Assembly: GCA_964484255.1 (NCBI GenBank)
Contig: CAZAEH010000016.1
Coordinates: 1 to 32,195, forward strand
DNA length: 32,195 nt
Direction: 5' to 3'
Origin: UBA6215 sp964484255
GTDB lineage: Bacteria > Omnitrophota > Gorgyraeia > Pluralincolimonadales > Pluralincolimonadaceae
The translations under genes were made by a program, and so were the position numbers. Below the pieces are notes generated by a model, which saw only the letters and a program-made list of their open reading frames with translations, searched no databases and was not told where the DNA came from. Below, piece after piece: positions 6,390-15,974 of this stretch. Position 1 is the stretch's first letter. Each line of letters opens with the position of its first letter.

Positions 6390-7678
6390 TCGAGAGGTAT
6401 ACCCTGCCCAGGATGGGCAAGATATGGCAAGACCATAACCGTTTCCAGCGCATGCTCGACGTAGAGATAACCGCCTGCGAAGCGTTCGCCAGGAAGAAAC
6501 TCATACCAAAATCCGCCCTTTTTGAGATAAAAAAACGCGCCCGCTTCGATGTAGACCGCATAAAAGAGATAGAAAGAGAGACCAAACACGACGTAATAGC
6601 CTTCATAAAGAACGTTTCGGAGAATATCGGCCCGGATGCCAAGTATATCCACATGGGCCTGACCTCCAGCGATGTCCTGGACACGGCCCTGTCGCTGCAG
6701 ATGCGCGATGCCGCGGATATACTGCTTGACGACCTGAAGCGTTTCCTCATAGCCCTGGAGCGGAAAGCCAAGAAATACAAAAATACCCCCTGCGTAGGCA
6801 GGACCCACGGGATACACGCTGAGCCCATGACATTCGGTCTTAAGTTCGCGCTCATATACGCCGAGACGCAAAGGAACATCGACAGGATGAAAGCCGCCCG
6901 AGAGATGATCAGCGTAGGCAAACTTTCCGGCGCCGTGGGGACGTTCGCTAACGTGGACCCGTCCGTAGAGGAGTATGTCTGCAAGCGTCTCGGCCTTAGC
7001 CCCGCGCCGATATCCACACAGGTCATCCAGCGCGACAGGCATGCCCAGTTCCTGACCACTATAGCCCTGGTAGGCGCTACTCTCGAGAAGTTCGCCACCG
7101 AGATCAGGGCCTTGCAGAGGACTGAGATCCTTGAGGCGGAGGAACCCTTTACCGAAGGGCAGAAGGGTTCTTCGGCGATGCCCCACAAGCGCAACCCCGT
7201 GGTCTGCGAGCGTATAGCGGGCCTGGCGAGGGTCTTGCGCGGGAACGCGACGGCCTCGATAGAGAATATAGCCCTGTGGCATGAGAGGGACATATCCCAT
7301 TCGTCGGTTGAGCGCGTGATATTGCCCGATTCATGCATAATGCTTGATTATATGCTGGACCTTGCAACGGATGTCGCCATGCATATGGCCGTATATCCCG
7401 AAAGGATGATGGAGAACCTCAACAGGATGAAAGGGCTTGTATTCTCACAGAGGGTACTCCTGGCCCTTATAGGCAAGGGGGCTACGAGGAACGAGGCCTA
7501 TGATATCGTCCAACGCTGCGCTATGCGGGTCTGGAAGGAGGGGGTGGAGTTCAAGTCCGCCCTTTCGGATGACGGCGACGTGACAGGGCAGCTTGCGCAC
7601 GAAGAGATAGATGCCTGTTTTGATCTCGGTTATTACACCAAGAACGTGGACAGAATATACAAACGGTTGGGGATATGA
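6386..7678 (+). CDS. purB: Adenylosuccinate lyase
   Basis: Cleaves fumarate from SAICAR in IMP synthesis and from adenylosuccinate in AMP synthesis. The 430-residue length matches the shorter Bacillus/Thermotoga-type enzyme. The fumarase-superfamily signature GSSAMPHKRNP begins at Gly261, with the mobile-loop catalytic serine at 263. Other conserved parts are TSSDVLDTALSLQ and the histidine region GRTHGIHAEPMTFG. GGAGG lies 4 bases before the ATG. It is the first large gene of the operon and overlaps purC by 4 bases. Confidence 0.97.
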   Translation: MIERYTLPRMGKIWQDHNRFQRMLDVEITACEAFARKKLIPKSALFEIKKRARFDVDRIKEIERETKHDVIAFIKNVSENIGPDAKYIHMGLTSSDVLDTALSLQMRDAADILLDDLKRFLIALERKAKKYKNTPCVGRTHGIHAEPMTFGLKFALIYAETQRNIDRMKAAREMISVGKLSGAVGTFANVDPSVEEYVCKRLGLSPAPISTQVIQRDRHAQFLTTIALVGATLEKFATEIRALQRTEILEAEEPFTEGQKGSSAMPHKRNPVVCERIAGLARVLRGNATASIENIALWHERDISHSSVERVILPDSCIMLDYMLDLATDVAMHMAVYPERMMENLNRMKGLVFSQRVLLALIGKGATRNEAYDIVQRCAMRVWKEGVEFKSALSDDGDVTGQLAHEEIDACFDLGYYTKNVDRIYKRLGI

Positions 7679-8580
7679 CAGAGAAGACCAAGGAAGAAGT
7701 CGTGCTTACGACCGAGGGCATTCCCCTCAAGTTCTACAAGCGCGGAAAGGTCCGGGACATATATGAGCTCGACAACAAGCTGCTCATAGTCGCAACGGAC
7801 AGGATATCGTGTTTTGACGTGGTCCTGCAAGAGGGCGTGCCCTTTAAGGGAAAGGTCCTTACCCAGATATCGAGGTTCTGGTTCGATTTCCTGCGCGATA
7901 TCACCGATAACCACGTTGTGACATTCGACATGGATTCCCTGCGCGACAAACTGGGGGACTCGACGGACACGCTGCGTGACCGTTCGATGCTGGTCAAGAA
8001 GACCAGGCCTCTTCCCATAGAATGCGTTGTTCGCGGTTACCTGTCCGGATCCGGATGGAAGGAATACAAGGAGAACGGAGAGATCTGCGGCATAAAGCTT
8101 CCGAGGGGGCTAAAGGAATCCGACCAGCTGCCGGAGCCGATCTTTACCCCGTCCACAAAAGAAGACGTGGGCCACGACATAAATATTACCGAGATAGGAG
8201 CCCGCAAGAAGCTCGGCGACAGGCTTTACGAACTCGTAAAGTGCAAGGCGATATCGATATATAAGAAGGCCTCCGAACATGCGGATTCCAAAGGCATCAT
8301 CATAGCCGATACCAAATTTGAGTTCGGCGTGACCGAAGAGGGCAAGACGATATTGATAGACGAGGTCCTGACCCCGGACTCGTCCAGGTTCTGGCCGAAA
8401 GACAAGTACAAGCCGGGCGGTCCGCAGGCGAGCTTCGACAAACAATTCGTCCGCGATTATCTTGAAGGGCTCGGTTGGTGCAAGACCCCGCCTGCCCCGG
8501 GGCTTCCTGAGGATATAATCAAGAAGACAAGCAAGAAGTACCTTGAGGCATTGAAGAAGTTAACCGGTAAGGAGCTTTAA
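7675..8580 (+). CDS. purC: Phosphoribosylaminoimidazole-succinocarboxamide synthase (SAICAR synthase)
   Basis: Joins aspartate to CAIR with ATP, giving SAICAR, the substrate of the neighbouring PurB. The N-terminal KRGKVRDIYEL, TDRISCFDVVLQEGVPFKG, VRGYLSGSGWKEY and LIDEVLTPDSSRFWP segments are family signatures. At 301 residues it is the long form, closer in size to yeast Ade1 than to the roughly 240-residue Bacillus PurC. Its start overlaps the purB stop as ATGA, which implies translational coupling. Confidence 0.96.
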   Translation: MTEKTKEEVVLTTEGIPLKFYKRGKVRDIYELDNKLLIVATDRISCFDVVLQEGVPFKGKVLTQISRFWFDFLRDITDNHVVTFDMDSLRDKLGDSTDTLRDRSMLVKKTRPLPIECVVRGYLSGSGWKEYKENGEICGIKLPRGLKESDQLPEPIFTPSTKEDVGHDINITEIGARKKLGDRLYELVKCKAISIYKKASEHADSKGIIIADTKFEFGVTEEGKTILIDEVLTPDSSRFWPKDKYKPGGPQASFDKQFVRDYLEGLGWCKTPPAPGLPEDIIKKTSKKYLEALKKLTGKEL

Positions 8581-11478
8581 GTGCTGTGGCGTATTGAGGT
8601 AGGCAACAGGAAAGGCGTGTTCGATTCCGCCGGAGAAGGCGTCAAGAAGGATATCGAGGACCTCGGCATCAGCGGCGTCGATTCGGTCGAGGTCATCCAG
8701 GTATATATAATCGAGGGCGATATAAAACAGCCCGAGATAAAAAAGATATCCAGGGAACTCCTGTCGGACCCGGTGACCCAGGAGTATGCTTTTACCCAGG
8801 GCCCGCTCGGCTCAGGGAAGGGCAGCCCGGGCAAGAAGGCCGTTGTAGAAGTGACATACAATTCGGGCGTCATGGACCCCGTTGAAGAGAGCGTCAGGAA
8901 GGGCATAGCCGATCTCGGGATCTCCGGGGTCGAAACGGTCAAGACCGCCAAGAGATATATTATCAAGGGGAAGGTCGACGATAAACAGCTCAATATGATC
9001 AGTGAAAAACTCCTCTTCAACAAGGTCATAGAGCATGTCGTGACGGGACACGATTCATACACTTCAAAGAACCCTCCGAAATATCATTTCAACCTGATAA
9101 CCGTGATCCTGCTGGACGCTTCCGACAGGGACCTGGACAGGATTAGCAAGGAAGGCCAGTTGTTCCTTAACGTTACCGAGATGCGCCGCATCAAGGAGTA
9201 TTTCACCCGGTTGGGGCGTAATCCCACGGATATCGAGCTCGAGACCCTCGCCCAGACCTGGTCTGAGCACTGCGGCCATAAAACGTTCAGGGGCATGATA
9301 GACTACGAATGTGCCGGGAAGAAACGAAGGATAAACAACCTGTTAAAAGAGACGATAATGAAGGCCACGAAGGAACTCGCGAAACCGTGGTGCGTCTCGG
9401 TATTCAAGGACAATTCCGGCGTCATCCGTTTCGATGAAAAATATAATGTATGTTTCAAGGCCGAGACGCATAACCACCCGTCCGCTATAGAGCCGTACGG
9501 AGGCGCCAATACGGGCCTCGGCGGTGTTATCCGCGATCCGCTCGGGACGGGGCTTGGCGCAAAACCCATACTTAATACGGATGTATTCTGTTTTGCCGAG
9601 CCCGACTATCCGTTCTCCCGCCTTCCGAAAGGCGTCCTGCACCCGAAGAGGGTGATGAAGGGCGTCGTGGCGGGTGTGCGCGATTACGGTAACAAGATGG
9701 GTATACCCACTGTTAACGGCGCGGTGCTGTTCGATAACCGCTATATCGGCAACCCTCTGGTATATTGCGGCAATGTCGGGCTCATACCAAAGGATAAATC
9801 TTTCAAGGAAGTCGAGAGCGGGGACCTGGTAGTACTCGTAGGAGGCAAGACCGGCCGCGACGGTATCCACGGCGCGACATTCTCTTCCGGCGAGCTGACG
9901 ACCGAATCCGAGCAGGTGTCGGCCCAGGCGGTGCAGATAGGCAATCCCATCGAGGAGAAGAAGATGGCCGATTGCATACTCAAGGCCCGCGATCTGGGAC
10001 TGTATGATGCGATAACCGATTGCGGCGGAGGCGGCCTCTCCAGCGCCGTAGGAGAGATGGGCGCCGAGACCGGCGTCAAGGTAGACCTTTCAAAGATCCC
10101 GTTAAAATATGACGGCCTTACATATACCGAGATATGGATATCCGAGGCCCAGGAGAGGATGGTCCTTTCCGTTCCCAAGAGCAAGGTAAAGAAGCTGCTT
10201 GAGGTGTTCAGGAAAGAGGACGTCGAAGCTAACGTCATAGGGGAATTCACGAAGACGAAAAAACTCGAGCTTTATTACGGCGACAATAAAGTCTGTAACC
10301 TGGAGATGGATTTTCTGCATGACGGCAACCCGAAGATTGCCAGGAAAGCCAGGTGGAAGAAGCCTGCGCACGCGGAGCCGCGCTTCCCCTGCCCCAGGGA
10401 CCTTACGCCGTCGCTGTTAAAGATACTTTCGGATTGGAACGTCTGCAGCAAGGAATGGATAATAAGGCAATACGACCATGAAGTCCAGGCGGGTTCGGTG
10501 ATCAAACCGCTTGTGGGCGCATGCAATGACGGTCCGTCGGATGCGGCTGTAGCCAGGCCGCTTATAGGGTCGAAGAAAGGCGTCGCCATATCAAACGGGA
10601 TCAATCCCAGATACGGCGATATAGACCCTTACTGGATGGCCGCCTCTAATATCGATGAAGCCCTAAGGCAGGTAACGGCCGTAGGAGGAGACCTCAAGGA
10701 GGTTGCGATACTCGATAATTTCTGCTGGGGTGACACCGACCAGCCGCCGCAGCTGGGAGGGCTGGTCAGGGCTGCTTACGGCTGCTATGACGCTTCGAAA
10801 GCCTTCGGTACCCCGTTTGTCTCGGGCAAGGACAGCCTGCATAACGAGTATGTAATGGGCAGCAGGAGGGTATCGATACCCGGGACGCTGCTCATCTCGG
10901 CAATAAGCGTGGTAGACGATGTTACTAAATGCATAACGATGGACCTTAAGGAACCCGGGAGCCTTATATATATCGTCGGCATGACTTTCGATGAACTTGG
11001 AGGCTCATACTATTACGGCCTTAACGCTGTCACCGGGAATTCGGTGCCTGTGGTCGATTTCAAGCATGCCCGCTCCCTGATGGACAGGCTCGCCTCATGC
11101 ATAAGGTCCGGGCTGGTCAACGCCTGCCATGATTGCTCGGAGGGCGGGATAGGGGTAGCCGCGGCTGAGATGGCTTTCGCGGGGCACTTGGGTGCGGAGA
11201 TATCGCTCAGGGACGTGCCTTATACAAGCAGGAGGTCTTCGGCCGGCAGGCGCAATGATTACATATTATTTTCAGAATCGAATACCAGGTTCATAGTCGA
11301 GGTAAGCGCCCATAACTGCGCGGCTTTCGAGAGATACATGAAGGGTTTCCGGGCGGCCGCAATAGGAAGGGTCCTGGACCACAAGGATTTTGTGGTATAC
11401 GGGCTTGACGGTAAAGTTGTCGTCAGGTCGCATATCAATGAAATGAAGGAGGCGTGGCAGAGTCCGCTGAGATGGTAG
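8581..11478 (+). CDS. purL: FGAM synthase large subunit with two N-terminal PurS domains (PurS-PurS-PurL fusion)
   Basis: 965 residues, against about 740 for a small PurL and 1300 for the long single-chain enzyme. Residues 1-75 and 87-158 are two PurS-like domains; both contain DLGISGV (27-33 and 111-117, 84 residues apart). PurL follows: WSEHCGHKTF with His230, HNHPSAIEPYGGANTG, and two AIRS-like ATP-grasp-independent synthase halves. It makes FGAM from FGAR, ATP and ammonia delivered by the separate PurQ encoded next. The start is GTG directly after the purC TAA, with AAGGAG six bases upstream. Linking two PurS copies to PurL resembles the N-terminal domain of the long E. coli/Salmonella PurL, which is structurally equivalent to a PurS dimer. 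Confidence 0.94.
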   Translation: MLWRIEVGNRKGVFDSAGEGVKKDIEDLGISGVDSVEVIQVYIIEGDIKQPEIKKISRELLSDPVTQEYAFTQGPLGSGKGSPGKKAVVEVTYNSGVMDPVEESVRKGIADLGISGVETVKTAKRYIIKGKVDDKQLNMISEKLLFNKVIEHVVTGHDSYTSKNPPKYHFNLITVILLDASDRDLDRISKEGQLFLNVTEMRRIKEYFTRLGRNPTDIELETLAQTWSEHCGHKTFRGMIDYECAGKKRRINNLLKETIMKATKELAKPWCVSVFKDNSGVIRFDEKYNVCFKAETHNHPSAIEPYGGANTGLGGVIRDPLGTGLGAKPILNTDVFCFAEPDYPFSRLPKGVLHPKRVMKGVVAGVRDYGNKMGIPTVNGAVLFDNRYIGNPLVYCGNVGLIPKDKSFKEVESGDLVVLVGGKTGRDGIHGATFSSGELTTESEQVSAQAVQIGNPIEEKKMADCILKARDLGLYDAITDCGGGGLSSAVGEMGAETGVKVDLSKIPLKYDGLTYTEIWISEAQERMVLSVPKSKVKKLLEVFRKEDVEANVIGEFTKTKKLELYYGDNKVCNLEMDFLHDGNPKIARKARWKKPAHAEPRFPCPRDLTPSLLKILSDWNVCSKEWIIRQYDHEVQAGSVIKPLVGACNDGPSDAAVARPLIGSKKGVAISNGINPRYGDIDPYWMAASNIDEALRQVTAVGGDLKEVAILDNFCWGDTDQPPQLGGLVRAAYGCYDASKAFGTPFVSGKDSLHNEYVMGSRRVSIPGTLLISAISVVDDVTKCITMDLKEPGSLIYIVGMTFDELGGSYYYGLNAVTGNSVPVVDFKHARSLMDRLASCIRSGLVNACHDCSEGGIGVAAAEMAFAGHLGAEISLRDVPYTSRRSSAGRRNDYILFSESNTRFIVEVSAHNCAAFERYMKGFRAAAIGRVLDHKDFVVYGLDGKVVVRSHINEMKEAWQSPLRW

Positions 11479-12281
11479 CTGTCAAGGGTAAGCCAAAGGT
11501 AATGATATTGCGCGCCGCGGGTACCAACTGCGACGAGGAAACGGCGTTTGCGTTCGAATACGCCGGGGCCAGGACGGAAAAGGTCCATATAAACCGCGTA
11601 GTCAGCGGAGAAAAGAAACTTCGCGATTACCACATACTCGCGGTCCCCGGCGGGTTCACCTACGGCGATGATGTGGCCTCGGGAAAGATCCTTGCTAATG
11701 AGCTCAAGTACAAGCTTGCCCCGGACCTCGAGAAGTTCATAGAGGCGGGCAAACTGATAATAGGCATATGTAACGGTTTCCAGGTGCTGGTGAAGTCAGG
11801 CCTTCTCCCCGGCAAGGGCGAAGGCGGCGAGGACCTGGATGCTACGCTCACCACTAACGATTCCGCCAGGTATGAGGACAGGTGGGTCTACCTTCGCATG
11901 GCGAAAAGCCCCAACATGGAATCGGAGAACAGGTGCGTATGGACGCGCGGACTTGACGAAATAATATATATTCCTGCCGCTCACGGCGAAGGGAAATTCG
12001 TGCCCAAGAATGAGGATGTGCTCGGGAAATTATGGGCAAACGGGCAGGTGGTATTCAGGTATGTCGATCCCCACGGCAAACTAGCGGGATTCCCGTGGAA
12101 TCCCAACGGTTCTGTCGATAGCATAGCAGGGGTATGTGATATAACAGGCAGGATATTCGGGCTTATGCCGCATCCCGAAAGGCATCTGTTTTCGACGCAG
12201 CATCCGCGCTGGACACGCGGCGAAGCGCAGCGCGAGGGCGACGGCGTCAGGATATTCAGGAACGGTGTAAAAAGCGTTTAG
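11454..12281 (+). CDS. purQ: FGAM synthase glutaminase subunit
   Basis: Class I glutamine amidotransferase that feeds ammonia to PurL. The LRAAGTNCDEETAFAF start, GGFTYGDDVASGKILA, the nucleophile Cys106 in GICNGFQVL and the PHPERHLF His/Glu pair are all present. It is 275 residues, longer than the roughly 227-residue Bacillus PurQ. The extra length lies in the middle and C-terminal part and resembles the glutaminase domain of long PurL. The start is uncertain: GTG at 11454 has AAGG close upstream, while ATG at 11472 would overlap purL by only 7 bases. It overlaps the purL 3' end either way. Confidence 0.95.
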   Translation: MAESAEMVAVKGKPKVMILRAAGTNCDEETAFAFEYAGARTEKVHINRVVSGEKKLRDYHILAVPGGFTYGDDVASGKILANELKYKLAPDLEKFIEAGKLIIGICNGFQVLVKSGLLPGKGEGGEDLDATLTTNDSARYEDRWVYLRMAKSPNMESENRCVWTRGLDEIIYIPAAHGEGKFVPKNEDVLGKLWANGQVVFRYVDPHGKLAGFPWNPNGSVDSIAGVCDITGRIFGLMPHPERHLFSTQHPRWTRGEAQREGDGVRIFRNGVKSV

Positions 12282-12289
12282 AGGGGAAT

Positions 12290-13690
12290 ATGGACGATAA
12301 AATAAACGAGTATTGCGGTCTTTTCGGCGTATACGGCCACAAAGATGCCGCGAGGCTTACATACCTGGGATTGTATGCGTTGCAGCATCGCGGCGAAGAG
12401 TCTGCCGGGATAGCTACTTATGACGGTGAAGCGACACATGCCCATAAAGGCATGGGGTTGGTGGCTGATGTGTTCAACGAGGAGACGCTCGGAAGCCTGA
12501 AAGGGCATGTTGCGATAGGCCATGTAAGGTATTCTACAACAGGTTCGACTACCCTCAAGAACGCCCAGCCGGTAGTAGTCGATTATTCCCGAGGGATGAT
12601 AGCCGTAGGCCACAACGGCAACCTTGTCAACGGATCGCGCCTGCGCGATGAGCTTGAAGCGCGCGGCTCGATATTCCAGACCACGTTGGATTCCGAGATA
12701 ATAATACATCTCATGGCGCGCCCGGAACACAAGAATTTCGAGGAGGGCCTTGTTTATGCCTTGAAGCAGATAAAAGGCGCATATTCCCTGGTGATATTGA
12801 AGGAGGACATGCTTGTCGGCGTCCGCGATCCCCACGGGTGGAAACCGCTGTGCCTGGGCAAACTCGGCGATGCTTATGTACTTGCCAGCGAGACGACAGC
12901 CCTCGACCTCATAGAGGCGGAGTTTGTCCGTGAGATCGAGCCGGGAGAGGCCGTCTTCATAACCAAGAAAGGCCTGCGTTCGGTCATGCCTTTTGGGGAA
13001 AGCAAGAAACTTTCTCATTGCATATTCGAACACATATATTTTGCCAGGCCGGATTCATACATATTCGGGGAATCGGTCCACCTCGTAAGGCAGAGGCTTG
13101 GCCACATGCTTGCCAAAGAGCACCCGGTGGACGCGGACCTTATCATACCCGTCCCGGATTCCGGGACGCCGGCGGCGCTCGGCCTGTCGCATGAATCCGG
13201 CATAGAACTGGAGATGGGCATTATAAGGAACCATTACGTAGGCAGGACGTTCATCCAGCCGCTGCAGCATATAAGGGATTTCAGCGTCAAGATAAAGCTC
13301 AACCCTATAAAGGCCCTGTTGAAAGACAAGAGGGTCATAGTGGTCGACGATTCGATAGTGCGCGGCACTACTTCGAGGGCAAGGATAAAGAAACTCTATG
13401 ATGCGGGAGCCAAGGAAGTCCATATGAGGATATCTTGCCCGCCGATCAAGTTCCCGTGTTTCTACGGTATAGATTTCCCCACCAAGAAGGAATTGATCGC
13501 TTCGACGCATACGGTCGAAGAGATAAGGAAATACCTGGGGGTCACTACGCTCGGCTATCTTTCCGTGGAAGGGTTGCTAAGCTGCGTATCGTGCCCGAAG
13601 AACTATTGCACGGCATGTTTTACCGGCGATTATCCGGTGCCGTTCGGCGGCGAAGCGAACAAATTCGCCACGGAACATAAAGGATATTGA
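12290..13690 (+). CDS. purF: Amidophosphoribosyltransferase, Fe-S type
   Basis: First committed purine step: PRPP plus glutamine gives phosphoribosylamine. The N-terminal sequence MDDKINEY precedes Cys9 in CGLFGVYG, so an 8-residue propeptide must be removed to expose the catalytic cysteine, as in the Bacillus enzyme. The PRPP loop is VIVVDDSIVRGTTSRARI. Cysteines in LSHCIFEHIYFARP, SCPPIKFPCFYG and SCVSCPKNYCTACFTGDYP match the ligand set of the oxygen-sensitive 4Fe-4S form, suggesting an anaerobic or oxygen-limited setting. 466 residues is normal. It starts 8 bases after purQ. Confidence 0.97.
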   Translation: MDDKINEYCGLFGVYGHKDAARLTYLGLYALQHRGEESAGIATYDGEATHAHKGMGLVADVFNEETLGSLKGHVAIGHVRYSTTGSTTLKNAQPVVVDYSRGMIAVGHNGNLVNGSRLRDELEARGSIFQTTLDSEIIIHLMARPEHKNFEEGLVYALKQIKGAYSLVILKEDMLVGVRDPHGWKPLCLGKLGDAYVLASETTALDLIEAEFVREIEPGEAVFITKKGLRSVMPFGESKKLSHCIFEHIYFARPDSYIFGESVHLVRQRLGHMLAKEHPVDADLIIPVPDSGTPAALGLSHESGIELEMGIIRNHYVGRTFIQPLQHIRDFSVKIKLNPIKALLKDKRVIVVDDSIVRGTTSRARIKKLYDAGAKEVHMRISCPPIKFPCFYGIDFPTKKELIASTHTVEEIRKYLGVTTLGYLSVEGLLSCVSCPKNYCTACFTGDYPVPFGGEANKFATEHKGY

Positions 13691-13691
13691 T

Positions 13692-14696
13692 ATGGGGCTT
13701 ACTTACAAGAAAGCCGGGGTAGATATAGTAAAAGCGGCCCGTTTTGTCGACGCTATAAAAAAACACACTAAAGCCACCGTTCGCCGCGGCGCCAACTGCA
13801 AGCTTGGCGGGTTTGGCGGCGCCTTTGACATCAAGGCTGCGGGATATAAGGACCCGGTGCTTGTCTCGTCTACCGACGGTGTAGGGACCAAACTTAAGAT
13901 AGCATTCCTGGCGGGCAAACACGATACCGTCGGTATAGACATGGTGGCCATGAACGTAAACGATGTCCTGACTACCGGCGCCGAGCCGCTCTTTTTCCTG
14001 GACTATATAGCTACCGGCAGGATGGACAAAAAAGTGCTGGCTGATGTAGTCAAGGGTATTGCCGAGGGGTGCCGCCAGGCCGGTTGCGCGCTGATAGGCG
14101 GAGAGACGGCCGAGATGCCGTCATTTTATAAAACCGGCGAATATGACCTGGCAGGTTTTTGCGTAGGAGCGGTTGAGAGGAAAAACGCTGTCGATAACTC
14201 AAAGATGAGAAGCGGGGACATCGCGGTGGGCTTGGCTTCCAGCGGCCTGCATTCGAACGGCTATTCGCTTGTCAGGAAGGTATTTTCGGAGATCGAACAG
14301 AAAAGACTGGCCGGGGAATTACTCAAACCCACGAGAATATATGTTAAGCCCGTCCTTGAGCTTAGAAAAAAGATCTCCGTGAAAGGCATAGCCCATATGA
14401 CCGGAGGGGCTTTCTTTGAGAAGCTGCCGAGGATAGTCCCCCACGGAAAGACCATTGTCGTGGAAAAAGGTTCCTGGGATGTCCCGGAGATATTCAGGAA
14501 GATACAGCAAAAAGGCCGCATAGAAGATATGGAGATGTTCCGCACCTTTAATATGGGCCTCGGGATGATAATAGTGATCTCTCCGGAAGATTTCGGGGCG
14601 GCAAAGAGGGTCTTTGACAAGTGGGGCATAGACTCGTGGATAATAGGTTCGGTCAATAAAGGAAAATCCAGGGTAAAGATAATATGCGGGTTTTAG
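13692..14696 (+). CDS. purM: Phosphoribosylformylglycinamidine cyclo-ligase (AIR synthase)
   Basis: Closes the imidazole ring, turning FGAM into AIR with ATP. Family marks are the glycine-rich GGFGGAFDIKAAGYKDPVLV, SSTDGVGTKLKIAF, GGETAEMPSFY and the late HMTGGAFFEKLPRI segment. 334 residues is normal. Its ATG is one base past the purF TGA, and its 3' end overlaps purD by 13 bases. Confidence 0.96.
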   Translation: MGLTYKKAGVDIVKAARFVDAIKKHTKATVRRGANCKLGGFGGAFDIKAAGYKDPVLVSSTDGVGTKLKIAFLAGKHDTVGIDMVAMNVNDVLTTGAEPLFFLDYIATGRMDKKVLADVVKGIAEGCRQAGCALIGGETAEMPSFYKTGEYDLAGFCVGAVERKNAVDNSKMRSGDIAVGLASSGLHSNGYSLVRKVFSEIEQKRLAGELLKPTRIYVKPVLELRKKISVKGIAHMTGGAFFEKLPRIVPHGKTIVVEKGSWDVPEIFRKIQQKGRIEDMEMFRTFNMGLGMIIVISPEDFGAAKRVFDKWGIDSWIIGSVNKGKSRVKIICGF

Positions 14697-15955
14697 TAGT
14701 CGGTTCCGGCGGCAGGGAACATGCCCTTGCCTGGAAGATAAAACAGTCGACCCTCGTCGAAAAGGTCTATTGCGCCCCCGGCAACGGGGGGATAGCGGGC
14801 ATAGCAGAATGCGTAGACGTAAAGCCCGATGACATTACCGGCCTCATAGGGTTTGCGACGAGGAACAAGATAGACCTCACCGTAGTGGGCCCGGAAGCTC
14901 CGTTAGCCCAGGGCATAGTCGACAGGTTCTGTATCAACGGCCTGAGGATATTCGGCCCCGCAAAAGCTGCTGCCAGGATAGAAGCCAGCAAGGTTTTCAT
15001 GAAGGACATAATGCGCAGGTATGATATCCCGACCGCGGGATTTGAGGTATTTGAGGACAGCGCATCCGCTAAAAGTTATATAAAGGGCCTGGAAGGGAAT
15101 TTTGTCGTTAAGGCGGACGGTCTTGCTGCGGGCAAAGGGGTGGTAGTCTGCTCATCTAAGGAAGAAGGCATAGTGGCCGTGGAATCCATGATGGAGAAAC
15201 GCGCATTCAGGGATGCCGGCAGCAAGGTAATAATAGAGGAATGCCTCGAAGGCGAAGAGGCTTCCATACTCGTCGTTACCGATGGGAAAGATTGCGTGCC
15301 GCTGGCTTCTGCACAGGACCATAAGAGGATCTTTGACGGGGATAATGGCCCGAATACCGGAGGCATGGGAGCATATTCGCCTGCGCCTGTGGTTACCGGT
15401 CCCATGATGGATACGATCATGGAGAAGATAATAAAGCCTACGGTCTCGGCAATGGATAGCGAAGGTTCCCGTTATGCCGGGGTCCTTTACGCAGGCGTCA
15501 TGGTGACCGCCGAAGGCCCGAAAGTCCTCGAATTCAATTGCAGGTTTGGGGACCCAGAGACGCAAGCGATATTGCCTCGGCTCAAGAGCGATATAATTGA
15601 ATTGATGGAAGCTTCGATAGATGATGAGATAGACATGGTTTCCCTGGATTGGGATGAACGCCCGTGCGTTTCCGTGGTGATATCCTCCGGCGGATATCCG
15701 GGGGAATATGAGACGGGCTACGAGATAGACGGCCTTGAGGCCCTGGAAAAAGCCAAGGATGTCTGTGTTTTTCATGCAGGTACCAAGTCTGCGGACGGCA
15801 GGATAGTCACTTCCGGAGGCAGGGTCCTTAACGTTACCGCTTTGGGATACGACATCAAGGATGCCATAGACAAGTGCTATAACGCCGTAAACCTTATAGA
15901 ATTTGAGGGTATGCATTTCAGAAGGGATATAGGCCACAGGGCCCTGAACAGGTAA
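14684..15955 (+). CDS. purD: Phosphoribosylamine-glycine ligase (GAR synthetase)
   Basis: ATP-grasp ligase joining glycine to phosphoribosylamine, the second step of the pathway. Present are the N-terminal VLVVGSGGREHALAWKI, VVGPEAPLAQGIVDRF, the ATP-grasp core VVKADGLAAGKGVVV, NTGGMGAYSPAP, and the metal-binding FNCRFGDPETQ. 423 residues is normal. Its glycine substrate can be supplied by GlyA, encoded in the same operon at 17974-19227. Confidence 0.97.
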   Translation: MRVLVVGSGGREHALAWKIKQSTLVEKVYCAPGNGGIAGIAECVDVKPDDITGLIGFATRNKIDLTVVGPEAPLAQGIVDRFCINGLRIFGPAKAAARIEASKVFMKDIMRRYDIPTAGFEVFEDSASAKSYIKGLEGNFVVKADGLAAGKGVVVCSSKEEGIVAVESMMEKRAFRDAGSKVIIEECLEGEEASILVVTDGKDCVPLASAQDHKRIFDGDNGPNTGGMGAYSPAPVVTGPMMDTIMEKIIKPTVSAMDSEGSRYAGVLYAGVMVTAEGPKVLEFNCRFGDPETQAILPRLKSDIIELMEASIDDEIDMVSLDWDERPCVSVVISSGGYPGEYETGYEIDGLEALEKAKDVCVFHAGTKSADGRIVTSGGRVLNVTALGYDIKDAIDKCYNAVNLIEFEGMHFRRDIGHRALNR

Positions 15956-15974
15956 ATACCGGAGGGATTTTAAT

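Noticed and set aside
6305..7338. Two long antisense open frames of over 330 codons across purB
   Set aside because: They lie wholly within a clear purB, lack family motifs and translate as arginine/serine-rich low-sense sequence.
8581..8830. Separate purS gene upstream of purL
   Set aside because: No stop codon separates the PurS-like parts from PurL; they are one frame.
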